Source: Paulownia fortunei (Eukaryota; Streptophyta; Magnoliopsida; Lamiales; Paulowniaceae). Taken from it: 64,000 bases of DNA. Below, in pieces: positions 48,663 to 61,459 of this stretch. The stretch's first letter is position 1; each line of letters begins with the position of its first letter. The DNA lies in NCBI GenBank assembly GCA_019321725.1, contig CM033113.1, positions 5,518,001 through 5,582,000 of the forward strand. Direction: 5' to 3'. The position numbers and the translations under genes are program-made. The notes below the pieces were generated by a model that saw nothing but the letters and a program-made list of their open reading frames with translations, searched no databases and had not been told where the DNA came from.

Positions 48663-48839
48663 TTTGGTTACTTTCTTTAGAGGGAGGAAATGGGAGTGGT
48701 TGTACGCAGGGGGAAGGAAGCTTTTAGTGAGGGGAGTGAGAGTGTACGTGGGTGGGTTGGGGTGGGGGTATAGAGGGGAAGGGAGTGGAGGTCTGGGTAG
48801 GGTGAAATGACGAGAAAGGGCCTGGCATGGGGTGTGCAA

Positions 48840-51800
48840 TGACGTTGGTGTCCTCTGTCTCTGTATTCGGGGTACAGTTTGCTCTGTGACTTGCTGTCAT
48901 GCTGTGTGTTGGGATTCTCAAAGTTTGTTGATTGGGTGACGTCACTCTCCTCTGATTGCTAATATTCGAAATAATTTTCCCATCACCGCTCCAACTGTTG
49001 GATAAATCTCTTGGCCCCAATTTTGTAAATTTATTGCCAGATATACACTTGCTACTTACTGATATTTACTCCTCCTAAACTTACTAAACAAACCCTCAAA
49101 CTTAATTCCATTTAATTCCACATAAAATTTTATTTCATATAAAAGTTAATAAATAAAAAATAAAAAATTTATTTATCTCTACGCTATTATTTTTTAAAAA
49201 TATCGAATAAAGGTTAATTGTGTCACATCATTCCTCAAATGAAAGAATAAATTTGATTAAAAAAAATATTTGAAAAAATTAAATCTTAAAATAAGACATC
49301 CTAACAAAAATAACAATTAGAAATTTGGGAAGAGAAAAGTAAAACAATGCTTTTGGATTTTTAAGGAGACAAGTGACTTTGCTGTTTGTTTTTCACCAAT
49401 TCTCTTCTTTTATTTTTTATTTTTTATTTTTTTATGTTTGAGTTGACGCTAATGTCAGAGAGTGTAATTAGGTAGTACCGTTGGATAAATGAGTTCTCAA
49501 AATGATTTATATGATCTTGGAGAGATTTTTACTCATTGATTGTAGATAATATTGAAAGTATTTCAAATTTACTATAATAATTAAAAAAAAAACATCTTAA
49601 AATAATTTATAATTATCGCAATAATTATATGGGATTTACTATTATGATGAATTTAAAATTCTTAACCAACTTTCTTATTGTCCAGATGGAAGAAAAAAAT
49701 GAATTTAAGGATTTTTGAATTTCATAATTCATACCATTAGTAAATCAACCACATTCCTATTCAGTATTTATTGAGATGAATAGACAAACCTTATAATTCA
49801 ATTCTTCATTCTATATTTGTCGAGAAATTCTCTTGGAGTTTATTTTATTTTTAGCTATATCTTGTGTCGGCACAATTTTTATTTTTTATTTTTTGGTCTG
49901 AGTAGGTCCCACTTAAATATGTATGAAACCCTTTGGGCAGTGACGTAAAAAGGAACTGAATGTCTTAAGAGAGTTTTCAGAACAAAAAAATTATTTATGT
50001 TGTTTGTAAGATTACTCAACACCACTGTACTGCCCTCCCCCACCCCCATATAATGTGGTATTGGGGACCTACATTTTCTAGACTTGCTCTAATCTACCTC
50101 CAATTGAAATTTATGGATTCAAATTCCAAAAATAAAAATTGAGATGTTAACTGAATTTGACATAAGTTGAAAATATCCATTAAAAATTATGACACAAATT
50201 TCGTGTTGATTAAAATAATATGAGAAAAATTGTACAAATAAAATTTATTGAATTTAACGAATAAATATGAATATAATCTCCATTATCAAAATATCGTAAC
50301 TTGATATATGATAATAGTTAATGTTTTATTAATTTTAAAATTAAATGATAATTTTACAAATAAATATAAATATAAAATTAATAAGAAAAAATATATTACA
50401 CGAATGTTTAACAATAAAATCTCCATGTGTACAATAATAATTGACTAAATGCATGTTTTCATTAGCATCCTAAAATCACAAATTCAATAAACAGTTATGT
50501 CTAACTATAATTATATCAATACAACAAAAGTTTAATCGTTAATTACCAATAATTAATTAGTTACAACGAATAATGAAATAACAATGTGGGCATCAATAGA
50601 ATGAGACAAATAAAATTTGAATTCAAAACCTTAAACTTGAATCTCAACATTTACTATTTGGATAAAAATATAGTCACTTTTAATTACAAAACTCAAATCA
50701 ATAAAAGATGAAGGTAATAAGATTTTATTAATAAGAGGATTTTGATGCAAGACAAATTGACAATAAGTAGCAGATCTACTGCACATGTGGTTTTAATTAA
50801 TCATAGATTTTAATAAAAAAAATTGTAGTAAATAACATACAGTTGATTTAGTATATATAAATATATTTAAAATTCACATACAATGTATTTTAATTATGTG
50901 AAATAGTTAGACATAAAATTATTTTAACACTATGTACTAATGTAATTTTTTCAGAAAAAAAACGAAAATTATTTTAACACTATGTATATTAGTGGATATT
51001 TAATGAAATGTCGGTTGATAATATTTATTAGTAGAAGTGACTTTACTCAAAAGCCTTTTTTAGTGTGAAGTAATTACAATCACTTTCGAATCTCATGTAC
51101 AGGGAAGGTAGGTGATCTTTTGCTTTCTTAAGCTAAACATATAAAGTAACAGCGATTTGTCCTTAATTCATGCCAACTCCGTCACAGTAAATTACGAAAC
51201 GTCACTTCTTAAGGATGGTTGTCTGACCATCTTACGTTAAATATCTAACCAAGGATTGTTTTGGTTTATTTAAATAAATTTAATTAATTAATTAAGATTA
51301 TGGTAATGATGAAGGGAATCAGTCCTTACTATATTAAGGAAAATGCCTTATTTTATCGTTTGAGTTTTGATTCCCCTGATGTCAGAAAACTTACACTACT
51401 ACCAAATTTGTTCTCTTAGGATCCGAAATAAGTTTTAGTGGGTTTAATGAAAAAGTTCCTGACAATTGCTAATCATTGGAAGAAGATTAATGCGAGATTA
51501 ATAATCAAGTGATGTAGATTGACTAAGTCTATGCATTTAAAGCTGTAGAAAATATAAAATAATGCGAATTGCAATTTGATAATATGAATTGTCAAGTCAA
51601 TTTAATAATAGTAATTTAATTGCTAAATTAATGTGTAAATTGTAAAACCGAAAATTAAGAATATTTACTGAGAATAGTCTTGTGGGGGAATGTCCGAAAA
51701 TATTAAAAAAAAAACTCACAATCTTAATTTACCAAAAGAAGAGATCACAGCCCCTTCGCAGAAAGCTAAAATCTAATCGTTTACAAGATATTAATAGGCA

Positions 51801-53600
51801 AATTAAAAGACTATAAAGTAACTGTAAATGTAATAAAAATAAATTATATAATGAGACAATATACTTAAACTACTAAACTGAAATAAAGAGGCAGAATAAT
51901 TCCGAAATTAAAACGTAGAACAGAATTGATACATTTTGTTCGTTCGAAGTGATTGAATTTAAATGAAGTTGACCGATATTCATGAATCGTTGAATATGTT
52001 GGGTGATTTTAGGACTAAATGGATTGTTTTATGGAATAAACTACAAAATACAAATCTTGAAAAGGCAACATAGAGATTTGGTATCCTATGATGATAAAGA
52101 AAAAGAATGTTTTATCTTATATCTTTTTTGATATAAGAAGTAACTCTTTTGCTCCGTACCCTTTTTTTTTCTACATATAAATTATTTAAAAGTTATCTTG
52201 ATATTTTGATATTTATAAGACTGATTTTCTAGCATTGGATCCCTCCTAACAATTTGTTATTTTGTAAATTTAAAAATAAGAATGTGGACTTGTAATAAAA
52301 ATCACGTAAAAAAAGATAAAATTGCTTGATGGTAATTACACATCAAGAATGATAATATATTGAAAAGTAATAATAAAATTTAATTTTTTTTTTGAAAACT
52401 TACATTCAAGAACTCACTGGGAGAGAATATGTAATAATGTATCTGTTTTTTTTTTTCAAATATTCCCTTATCTTATCTGCATTTATGGTTTGTCCTCTCT
52501 ATTCATTGACATTTTTTATTTTCCACAATAATTACCCCATTTTGAGGGCGTGCCCTTTTTCTCATTACATTTTGAAAACTTACATTCAACAAATTAACGC
52601 TGGCTGGTTTTGAATCCATCAGAAACCTCTGGTGGCATCTGGAACTAATAGGAAAAAAGTAGTCAATTACTGTGACCTCAATTTTTTGATATGGGCCAGA
52701 TTCTAGAGAGGAGAAAATAGAAAGAAGAACACTTTATTGAACTGTTTAGCCATTTCAAATTTTGTAGCAGTCCAGTACTCTGTTTGGGCATTTAGTACTG
52801 ATCCATTAAAATATAGAAGAAATGGAAGTCACAGAATGGCTCGCTCGACAAGACCAAGATGGTTTAGTAGACTTGGTACTCAGCAGGTCCGAGTGAAATT
52901 CAATTTATTGGGCTAAACCAACATCAGAGCCCAGCCCATTGGAAAACACATGGCAAAGTCTGAAGACAGCCCAATTTCACGTTGTCTTTCTTTGCACCAT
53001 GCGGCGATCAAAAGGAACTGTAAGAACGATTTTATGACAGAGAAATGAGGTTTGATAATTATTGGTCTCATAAGAATGTAGGGAATTTTTTCACAACAAA
53101 ATAGAGCACGAGACCAAGAATTGTCAGCCAAAACCAAATTTACATGCTATTAATGGAATTAGAAAGTATTAATTAATTCAATTCGATTGAGTTATATTCA
53201 GTGTGCACAAATTTATTTCAGTATTTTATATTATAATATGTGTACGTTCAACACTTTACAAATCTAATTGGATAGTATTCAACTAATATTAACTTAAAAT
53301 TTTTGAATTATATCATCATATTTATGGAGAATAATTCTAAGTCAAGTTAAGATTTCAAAATGACTTGCTGTAAACATAAGAGTTCTGAACGCACTCTTGT
53401 ATTCTTGTATTCTGACAAAAAAATAGTGCTTATTTAAGGACAAGCATTATGCTTCGAAATTATACTTCGGTTATATTTTTTGATCAAACTGGTAAAAGGA
53501 AAAACCGGATGCCATTGTGCTTCCAGATTTTGATAAATATGCAAATTTATCAATGATGCATAAGAAAACTGGAGAGACGAATCCTTTGGAAAAGTATTCT
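48840..53600. other. Long AT-rich spacer, no gene seen
   Basis: The first few hundred bases include the divergent 5' side of the At1g16860-like gene. The rest is AT-rich with short A/T runs and scattered short frames that look random. At 52907-52940 a few GGGCT/GCCCA boxes occur, but no gene was found beside them. Confidence 0.55.
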
Positions 53601-53603
53601 TCA

Positions 53604-53618
53604 CCCCCCCCCCCCCCC
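53604..53618 (+). repeat. 15-bp poly-C run
   Basis: Fifteen consecutive C residues, unusual in this AT-rich spacer. They make a short Pro run in an open frame that I do not consider coding. Confidence 0.95.
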
Positions 53619-54047
53619 TCTTCTCCAGACTTTAGAAACAAGAATTCACGGGACATCTCTGAAGTCTGCTTTCAATTCATCTTCTTCTGCCAATCAAGCT
53701 ACTTTATTTCTTTACCTGATGATAGGCCTAAAAAACTATCTTCCTTTCTGCACAATCTGCATTTTCATTTGGCTTTTTTCCCCCTCCCCTTCACTCCAAC
53801 ATATGTGATCACATTCCTAAACTTCTCATCTCCATGCATGTTTTTCTCTATGTAAATCTCTCATGTTCATGGTTTAAGTTTGCCTGCTCGATAGCCAAAA
53901 TCTGCCATTGCTCTCGTCTTGATATATGGAAGGCCTTAAAAACTCAATTCAAATCTTATTACACAAGAAACAATATACCAGTATTAGCTAATGCTGTATT
54001 GCCAGGTTAGCTGAGATTTCTTATGGTTATCTCTTTGTTCTCTGCAG

Positions 54048-54498
54048 TTTATGGCTGCATGTAAACAGCCTCCCGAATGCTGCATCATTACAAAATACAT
54101 GTCACAAAGGGACTCTAAAGATGTATGTCAACAAGAAAGAGCCTTACTCCATTTCAATTGAGACCATTCTGATATTAGCCCTTGATGTATCAAGCAGCAA
54201 GCGGAATGGAGCATCTTCATTCACAGGGTGTGAGACACAGAGACCTCAAATCAAACTACTTGTTTTTAAATGATGAGATGCATGTTAAGGTTGCAGATTT
54301 TGGCACCTCTTGTTTGGAAACACAGTGCAGGGAAGCCAAAGGAAACATCAATGGCACCAGAGATGATCAAGGAGAAACCTTACACTCGGAAAGTTTGAGT
54401 ATAGTTTGGAGATTGTGCTATGGGAACTTACGACAGCATTGCTTACTTTCAAGGAATGACTCCTGTGAAAGCTATTTTTGCTGTGTCCGAAAAGGTTA
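54048..54498 (+). pseudogene. HT1: Broken HT1-like Raf-group protein kinase
   Basis: A CTCTGCAG acceptor precedes kinase-like sequence. Segments in order are FMAACKQPPECCIITKYMS (frame of 54048), KKEPYSISIETILILALDV (frame of 54133), GMEHLHSQGVRHRDLKSN with DEMHVKVADFGTSCLETQC (frame of 54182), MAPEMIKEKPYTRKV (frame of 54351), and FQGMTPVKAIFAVSEK near the end. These match the central kinase domain of HT1, including the catalytic loop HRDLK and the DFG. At least four frame changes, a lost GTYRW-type activation segment and stops after RKV show it is dead. A donor-like site follows SEK, and intron-like flanks argue for a DNA duplicate, not a processed copy. The N-lobe and the C-terminal end are not visible. 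Confidence 0.88.
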
Positions 54499-57400
54499 GG
54501 TTTGCAAATTCTATTATAATTTTATGAAAGTTGGCTTTCTTTTGTTCTTGCTGCAGAGGCATGTTGAGGTTTTAAATACTCAACTAGTTACATATCACAG
54601 GTATCTGTTCTGCAAATCCTCTATGAATTATGGTAAATTTATCATTATACAGCTGAGGATTCCTCATAAGTCAGCCTGTGAAGTGACAGTAAACAGGGAC
54701 AAAAGCAACTAAACATGGAGAGTTTTCTGGAAATTGAAGTTTCCCATGTTTTTTTTTTTTTTTTATGTAGTGAGAGGATAGTGTAACGATACATTGTCAT
54801 GGCTTTACTTTTCGTTCCATTGAGTTTACAGCATTTGCACTCATTTACCCCTTTGTTGGTGCATTCCTGATATTTGTCGGTACCAGTATCAAGAGGACTA
54901 TGCTGATACGAGCGACTCTTTCAATTTATCTGGTGACATATACTCTTGCAAAATAAGCAACTCGAAGTATTCTAACTTCTTTCTTTTTTTCAAATAAAAA
55001 CAAAAAAAAAGGAAAAAAGAAAATATAACTTCCTTTCTTGTTTCTTGCTAAGGTAAAGACAAGTGTCTTACAGTATTGATGACTCCACATTGAAACTTAA
55101 GGTTATATACATTGCAAAAACTATTACAGTTTACAAGGCTGTCAAGATTCTTGGAGTGAAATTCCAAGGGATTTTGTGAACTCTTCTAATCAAGCCCATA
55201 CAACAGTTCTGTGATCTGCCATGCATTACCTGCTGTCAATCTAAATTCTTGGCAGAGTATTGTGTATTTACAACCGTAGCTTAATTCTATCGGTAAAGAG
55301 AAATCTGTGTTTAGTACATACTGATCCAATTGACTAATATGCAAGGAAAAAGATTAAAGTTAACAATCTACTCATTACTGAATTGCTTGTTGTTGTGTTT
55401 CAGAATGTGGAATCAACTTCAGATTCTTCTATTAGCATGCAACCATTGAGCATGAAGTAAATATGAGCCCTGCAATGTGCCTATTGAACTTTACTTTTGG
55501 TTAGGAGATGGAGACACAAAAGTCATTCATCTCAACTCATAAATTTTGAAGCATCCCTCTCAAGTTTATATAAATTTAATCTTAAGAAAAAATTCAATTT
55601 CGCGCTCGTTCTAAGTTTAAAATTTGTGGCAGCATACCAAGTCTTTTTAGCAGTTATCTGCTAAAATTCACCTCATTGTACATCTCTTGACTTCAGAGAA
55701 TCAAGGGCTTGTTTCATGTAGATCACTGATTACTAATGCTGTAGGTACAGTTACAAGAAAATTTTATTTTGACAGTGCCAAAGTTGAATATTGTGCACTA
55801 ATTGCTGTCAAGGTACTTCCATTCTTCATCTTCCTGCATGTTTTTATTTATTTATTCATTATCGTATTATTGCCAGAATAAATTGTACCTACCTTTGCTG
55901 AAAGAGATGTAATATTTTTTTTGAACTCTCAGTCTTACATACTCGGAAAATGTTTTCTAGTTAAAGATAAAAAAAACTTTTATCTGAAAGCCCATTTAGA
56001 TTGAGGAAAAAAGGGCCGACCCAGTGTTACTTATTTCAGTATTTTATTATTCAAAGGACTCAACCTCTCTAAGGGGGTGAGCCCACAAATAGATTTGGAT
56101 CCAACAAAAATGCACTTCAATGTAAAATCTATATGTGATTGGAAAATAAGTATTTCGTATAGAATTGTGTTCATTAAAAAATTTGAAATTACATAAACAA
56201 CCTCGAAAAATTAAGTTAATAATAGCAATAAATCTAATTAAAATCTGATTTTGTATCCAATTCATTTTAAGCCCCCTCAATTGATTTCGAACCAACCCAC
56301 CATTTTTCAACCCAAGAACTGACCCTCCTAGAATTCCTAATTATGATTTGCCCACATGTAAACGCTAGTTGGGTTTGCTGGAGGGTATTATGCCAACCTC
56401 GTGTTTTTGTATCTGAACCATTTGAATTTGGTCCAATCACACGAATCAACTTAATTAGTAACAACCCATGAAAAATATTAATTAACAACGAGTTAAAAAC
56501 TATCAATTAATAAATTAAAATAATTAACCACAAGACAAGGAAGCTTTAGTCTCCTAAGTTGAAACCTGAACGTTAAATTTGACCAATTCATCAGATGAAT
56601 TGTCTGACACACAAATGCGATCAAACTCATTTTACAAGTACTTAGCAGGGAAGTTTTTAAAGACAATAAAAAAGTCAATAGAGTTTCAGTGTTTTATCAG
56701 AAATAAAAGTCAACAGGTGCGACTGAAAAATTGAGGAAAGAACCAGTCAAATACGCAGCTTGTTACATCAAGTCACTGTCTGATCACAAGGCCAAAAATG
56801 TTTTTTGTATGGATTTTAAGTGGGAAGAACGAATGGCACTTGATTATTGACTTATTCCCACCAATATTTCAAAATTCAATGCTTTTGATTTTGAACTATT
56901 CAACGCTCATAATATGAGAATGCGACCTAATGCGTGACGAATGTGACGGACTCCAAAAGTATCACCAAAGTTATAGGGGGAAATCACTTCGCAAAGTCAG
57001 AGAAATTTACAGTTTGAATATTCAAAAATATGGTGTACGATGAATATGAGGCAGATGAATTTAAAAAAAAAAAAAATTCGACCAACAAAAGTCCAACAGG
57101 AAATGCATTTACGACTAATTTTTCTGTAAAATTCAAAATGATCGTAATTTTGAAGGAAGAATTATTGGATAATTTACATATCCATGCATTCGTGCTATTA
57201 ATGTGTACCCTTTTTTTTCCTCAGCCATTTTTTCGTTTTCAGTCAACATTCGTGTACCCTTTTTTTTTGGGGGGAGGGGGACGATCAAAATATTATGAAG
57301 TAAATTGAAGGAAAGTACTTATAATTATTTACAAGATTATAATAATTGTATGTGGGTACATGCGTGCATCTCTTATACTATTATAGTTTATTGTTTTATG

Positions 57401-57872
57401 GGACTATTATATGTGGTTGTATGCATGTATCTTTTATACATCAACGATTTATTACCTCATTGAAATTAGATCATTATTTTTAGATTTTTAATAATTAATT
57501 GAATTTGAATTAATTGATATCTATCAATGTAATAATTTTTTTTTATTATTATATTAAAAGCTTTACTATATGATAGGGTATTCTCGAACAAATTGTATAA
57601 ATTTTTGAATTGACTGAAAAAGTACAATTTTATTACGTGTTTGATTTATATTAGACTTGTTTTTATTTTAAATACTCTCTTTTGTCGTTACTATTCCAAA
57701 TAATATTCCTTGCTTTAGCACATTGATGAGCTTTTCAATTGCTCATGATGATAATTAATAGAAAAATGGTTTATACTGTGTTTTTGTTCTAATATTATTC
57801 TCCAATAATGTATGTTGTCCTAAATCAGGGCAAGACAGATGTCAGGTTACTGTGTAGTGGATAGGAAGGAAC
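54499..57872. other. AT-rich spacer after the kinase pseudogene
   Basis: I looked for further kinase exons and found none I can support. Short frames and splice-like motifs occur, but no family is recognisable. A T run of 19 occurs at about 54750. Confidence 0.45.
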
Positions 57873-58616
57873 TAGGAATGTGCAATGCCGTATCAAAATT
57901 TCGGTAATTTACTAAATTGAAATAAATTAGTTCGATTCAATAATTATTAAAAAAAATTAATAATTTTGAATGATTTTAGTAAAATTATTTTTTTAATTTT
58001 TTTTTTAAGAATTCATACATAATAATTATTAAATAAAGGGATTGTGGTGTATGAAAAATATAATTTAATTATTTGTACTATTTTTTTAGAATTTATTTTT
58101 AATCATAAATGACTATTATTTGGGTAAAAATAAATAATTGAATTTTTGAAAACAATAATATGCTTGTATCTTTGTTCCTTTTGTGACTAGTAAAAAATAA
58201 CTAAGAAATCCAATTACATTTAGATCAATCCATAAGTGGTGAATGTTCAATTGACATTTTGGTGAGACATTTCATCTAACAAGTGAAATGCATTCTTTTA
58301 GTTATTAAGTTTTTTTTAAAAAAATATTATATTTATCATGTTAAATTTTAGTTATCTCCATAAGCACCAACCAAATAATTATTAATTAATTACTGGATAA
58401 TCGAATATAAGAAGAATAGACTAAAAAATACTTTAAGGTCAAAATTAATCATTAAGATTTAAAAAAAATAAATTAAAATATAAAAAAATTGATATTCAGT
58501 TCGGTACGATATACAAAATCTAAATATCGATATCGAATTAAATACCAAAATATTAAAAATTCGATTCGATTTCAATTTGTATCAAAATTTTGATTTCAAT
58601 GGTTTGAGCACACCTA
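57873..58616. mobile_element. hAT-like non-autonomous element, copy 2
   Basis: The left end TAGGAATGTGCA pairs with the right end GAGCACACCTA (TAGGTGTGCTC on the other strand). Flanks are GAAGGAAC (57865-57872) and AAAGGAAT (58617-58624), identical at 6 of 8 bases. The body is homologous to 42656-43471 throughout. Shared blocks include AGAATTCATACATAA, AATTTAATTATTTGTACTAT and AGAATAGACTAAAAAATACT. No transposase is encoded. Confidence 0.75.
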
Positions 58617-59374
58617 AAAGGAATAATCCCTGCCCACTAAATTACAGAAATGGGAGCTGTTTAGCTTTTACCACCCATTTTTCACTTCATTAAAAGGTTT
58701 TGGATGCATCAAAAATATTACACCCATCCATGCAAAAAAATCACATTAGATGTGAAAAATATTTCACCGATTCATTCAAAATTTTTACAGTAGATAACAA
58801 TCAAATGCGCCATATTATATATTATGCATTCAGCTGATTATGAAGTGGAAGTGAAATACCTGTACATTTTTTCCAGAATGGCCAAACTGCGTTAGATACT
58901 GCAGTTTTTATGGAAAGTGATATAACAAGGCACTAGTCCTAGAATTTCACCCTTTCCACCAATGACCATTGATGCTTCGCTCAGTATTGATTTTTTTGGA
59001 AGTCCTAATTCCAACTTGGCCGAATCAAAACAATCATACAGCGAATTTACTATATTTTCATTTTAATAGTATTTATTAAATATAAAAACAATTGTGATTG
59101 GGCATGCCAACTTGGTCTAGATAATACTTTTTCTTATTTTTGGATTGTTAAACAAACTCTAGAGTAGAACAATTATGGAAATATGCAACTGTCTAGTTGA
59201 TAAGAAATGACTGTGGACACACAAAAAGTGAAAGCTATGATGTTTGGTTTTATTTAGGTCATCTTAAAAAGATTGTTTTGAAAAAAGACATTCTCGTACT
59301 AGGATTGAAAACAGGTGAAGATTAAAAATGTATTTAAGTATTTTATTAGAAAAAATAATATGATGTATTTTAAA
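58617..59374. other. Spacer, no gene seen
   Basis: AT-rich sequence without recognisable coding or RNA signals. Confidence 0.5.
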
Positions 59375-59640
59375 ATATATTATTAATTATAAATATTTTA
59401 TTAATGTTATTTTATTGTAATTAGTGAAAAATATTTTCAACTATAAATATCTTATTAATGACATTTTATTTTGATTAGTGAAAAATATTTTTAAATATAA
59501 ATATCTTATTAATGTTATGAATAGTTGAAAGTATTTTTAATTATAAATATTTTATTTTATTATGATTAGTTAAAGATATTTTTACTTGTAGAAATCTTAT
59601 CAATGTCATTTTTTTTTCTTCGAAATATCAATATCATTTT
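59375..59640. repeat. Degenerate AT-rich tandem repeat, about 60-bp unit
   Basis: Around four diverged units share GATTAGTGAAAAATATTTTT, TATAAATATCTTATTAATG and ATTTTATT in the same order, with internal gaps. Unit borders are approximate. Confidence 0.6.
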
Positions 59641-61459
59641 ATTGTAATTAATAAAAAATACTAAGATATAATGAATTGTTAATATTTGGAGAGAACAAAA
59701 ATAATGTTGTCCAAAATACAAATGGCATACATTTTACATTTTCAACTCGAGAGAAAGTGAATGGAGGGAAATGAAGCCAAACATAGCCGAAGCAATGTCT
59801 GCTGTGAATAGTGATGCATGGATAAGGAAAGGAAATAGAGATAATGTGGAGTAACGGGTACAACCAAAAATTAATAAAGCACCGGAAAGAATCAATTTTT
59901 ACATAAATCCATTGCTTCACCCCTTATCCTTCCCTATTATTTACCTTCAAACAGTGATTTCTCCCCCGCCTCCAATTTCCACCTACGCTTCATGTTTTTC
60001 TAATGTCCCAAGGATAATAGCTTTTGTGTGCATCTCTTACAGATTAAGGTATAGTTTTAAGATAATTTCGTTGTTAATCTCCTTGAAATACCGGGAGCCA
60101 AACAAACCCTTGGTAGGAGTCCCAATAACTTGTGGAAAGAATAGATACCTTTTACTTTAGGGAAAAATTATTGGACACAAGTCATCATCTAGTCTTTTCG
60201 TCGCTTTCATCGAAGCAAACAAATGTCCCATTTCCCATTATCACTACTACCCTCAGATTCATTTCCCTCTTCTTCTTTTAATCGAGATTAGTGATCATGG
60301 CCCAGTATCACCGCCAAAAAGTGCGCATCTGCCCAATCTCTTTCGCCCCCCTTTTGGTGATAAACTTTGGCATAGAAAACTTTGTCCTTAATTACCAGCA
60401 TTTTCCAGCCCTGCCACAAAACACGGACCCTTTTCCTCAAGCCAAGCTGATCGCGAGTATTACTTTTCATGGTCTGTAATCTTGATTAAGCACGAGTATT
60501 AATTTTGTAGCGTCCATAGACAAGTATGACTACGAGACCAATGTTTTTTGCAAGAAAGCAAGGTTCAGAGACACCTTTTCTCAAAGCTCTATTGAAATGC
60601 CAATGACGAGCATCATTGGGTCAGAAATTCTTCTTCTTTTTGCACTAGCTCCCCTTAAGAAGGGTATGAATGACCTGTTTGAGCAAGATTCTCTGAATTT
60701 CTTGAAGGTTAAATGAGTATACCAGCATTTTAAACCAGAGGTGAAAGAATCATCAGTGTAAAACTCCCAAGCGGTATAAATTCTGAGAGAAACAAGATAG
60801 ATGAACAGGACAAGGGAACAACAGGACTCTTCGAAAAAGTACAAACCATGCAGGGGAGAAAACAAAGAGTACAAAAAATTGATGGCTTAATTTGTTTCTA
60901 CATAGCAGAAGATGAAAGCGAGAAATGAACAAAAGGCATTCACTTATTAATGAACTGAACTCGTCAATACTTCCAACAAATGGCCACACCCATACGAAGA
61001 GAAAAATCAATCAGACAAGTTTACAGAGCAGTGGAAACCCATCTAATGTAATTCCGAATACACTTTTGCAGTTAAAACTTAAAAGCAGAAGATGATAAGG
61101 ATTGAGAAAAAAAATCCGACTGCGGTTTACTGAAAATGGGATGTGGGTAAGTTAATTAAGCTTATAACTTGAACTGTAGTTACTAAATCTGGGTGCTGCT
61201 ATTAATTTAAAGCTCCAAATGCAAATGGAAATATAACCAAGAATCAAATTTCTAAGTCAAAAAAATTGCAGAAATTAACATAAGACTCGTGATATAAAAC
61301 TACATATAATTTACATTGTAGATGGGGTGTTCTACATGCCAAAGCAGATATAATTGCTGCAAAAATGGAAATTTGCTTCGATTGTATAAGCAAAGAGTAA
61401 AACTAAACCAACCTTTTTCTTTTTCTTTCTCTTGCCCCCAATTTTCCTCCCCTTTTTCT
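59641..61459. other. Spacer and likely 3' UTR of the 61.5-62.1 kb gene
   Basis: The 100-200 bases just below 61460 are probably 3' UTR of the minus-strand gene. The rest, although less AT-rich near 60200-61000, gave no recognisable protein in six frames. Confidence 0.4.

Noticed and set aside
53517..53855. 112-codon open frame containing a poly-Pro run
   Set aside because: The Pro run comes from a 15-bp poly-C tract; the rest matches no family and looks like translated spacer. It also does not resemble the N-terminal part of HT1, so I did not add it to the kinase pseudogene.
54541..54712. Possible next exon of the kinase pseudogene after a TTGCTGCAG acceptor
   Set aside because: Translation in all frames does not match the ERPPLP...CW region that should follow in HT1.
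60288..60479. Pair of overlapping opposite-strand frames of about 60 codons
   Set aside because: Neither has a recognisable domain, splice partners or promoter motifs.
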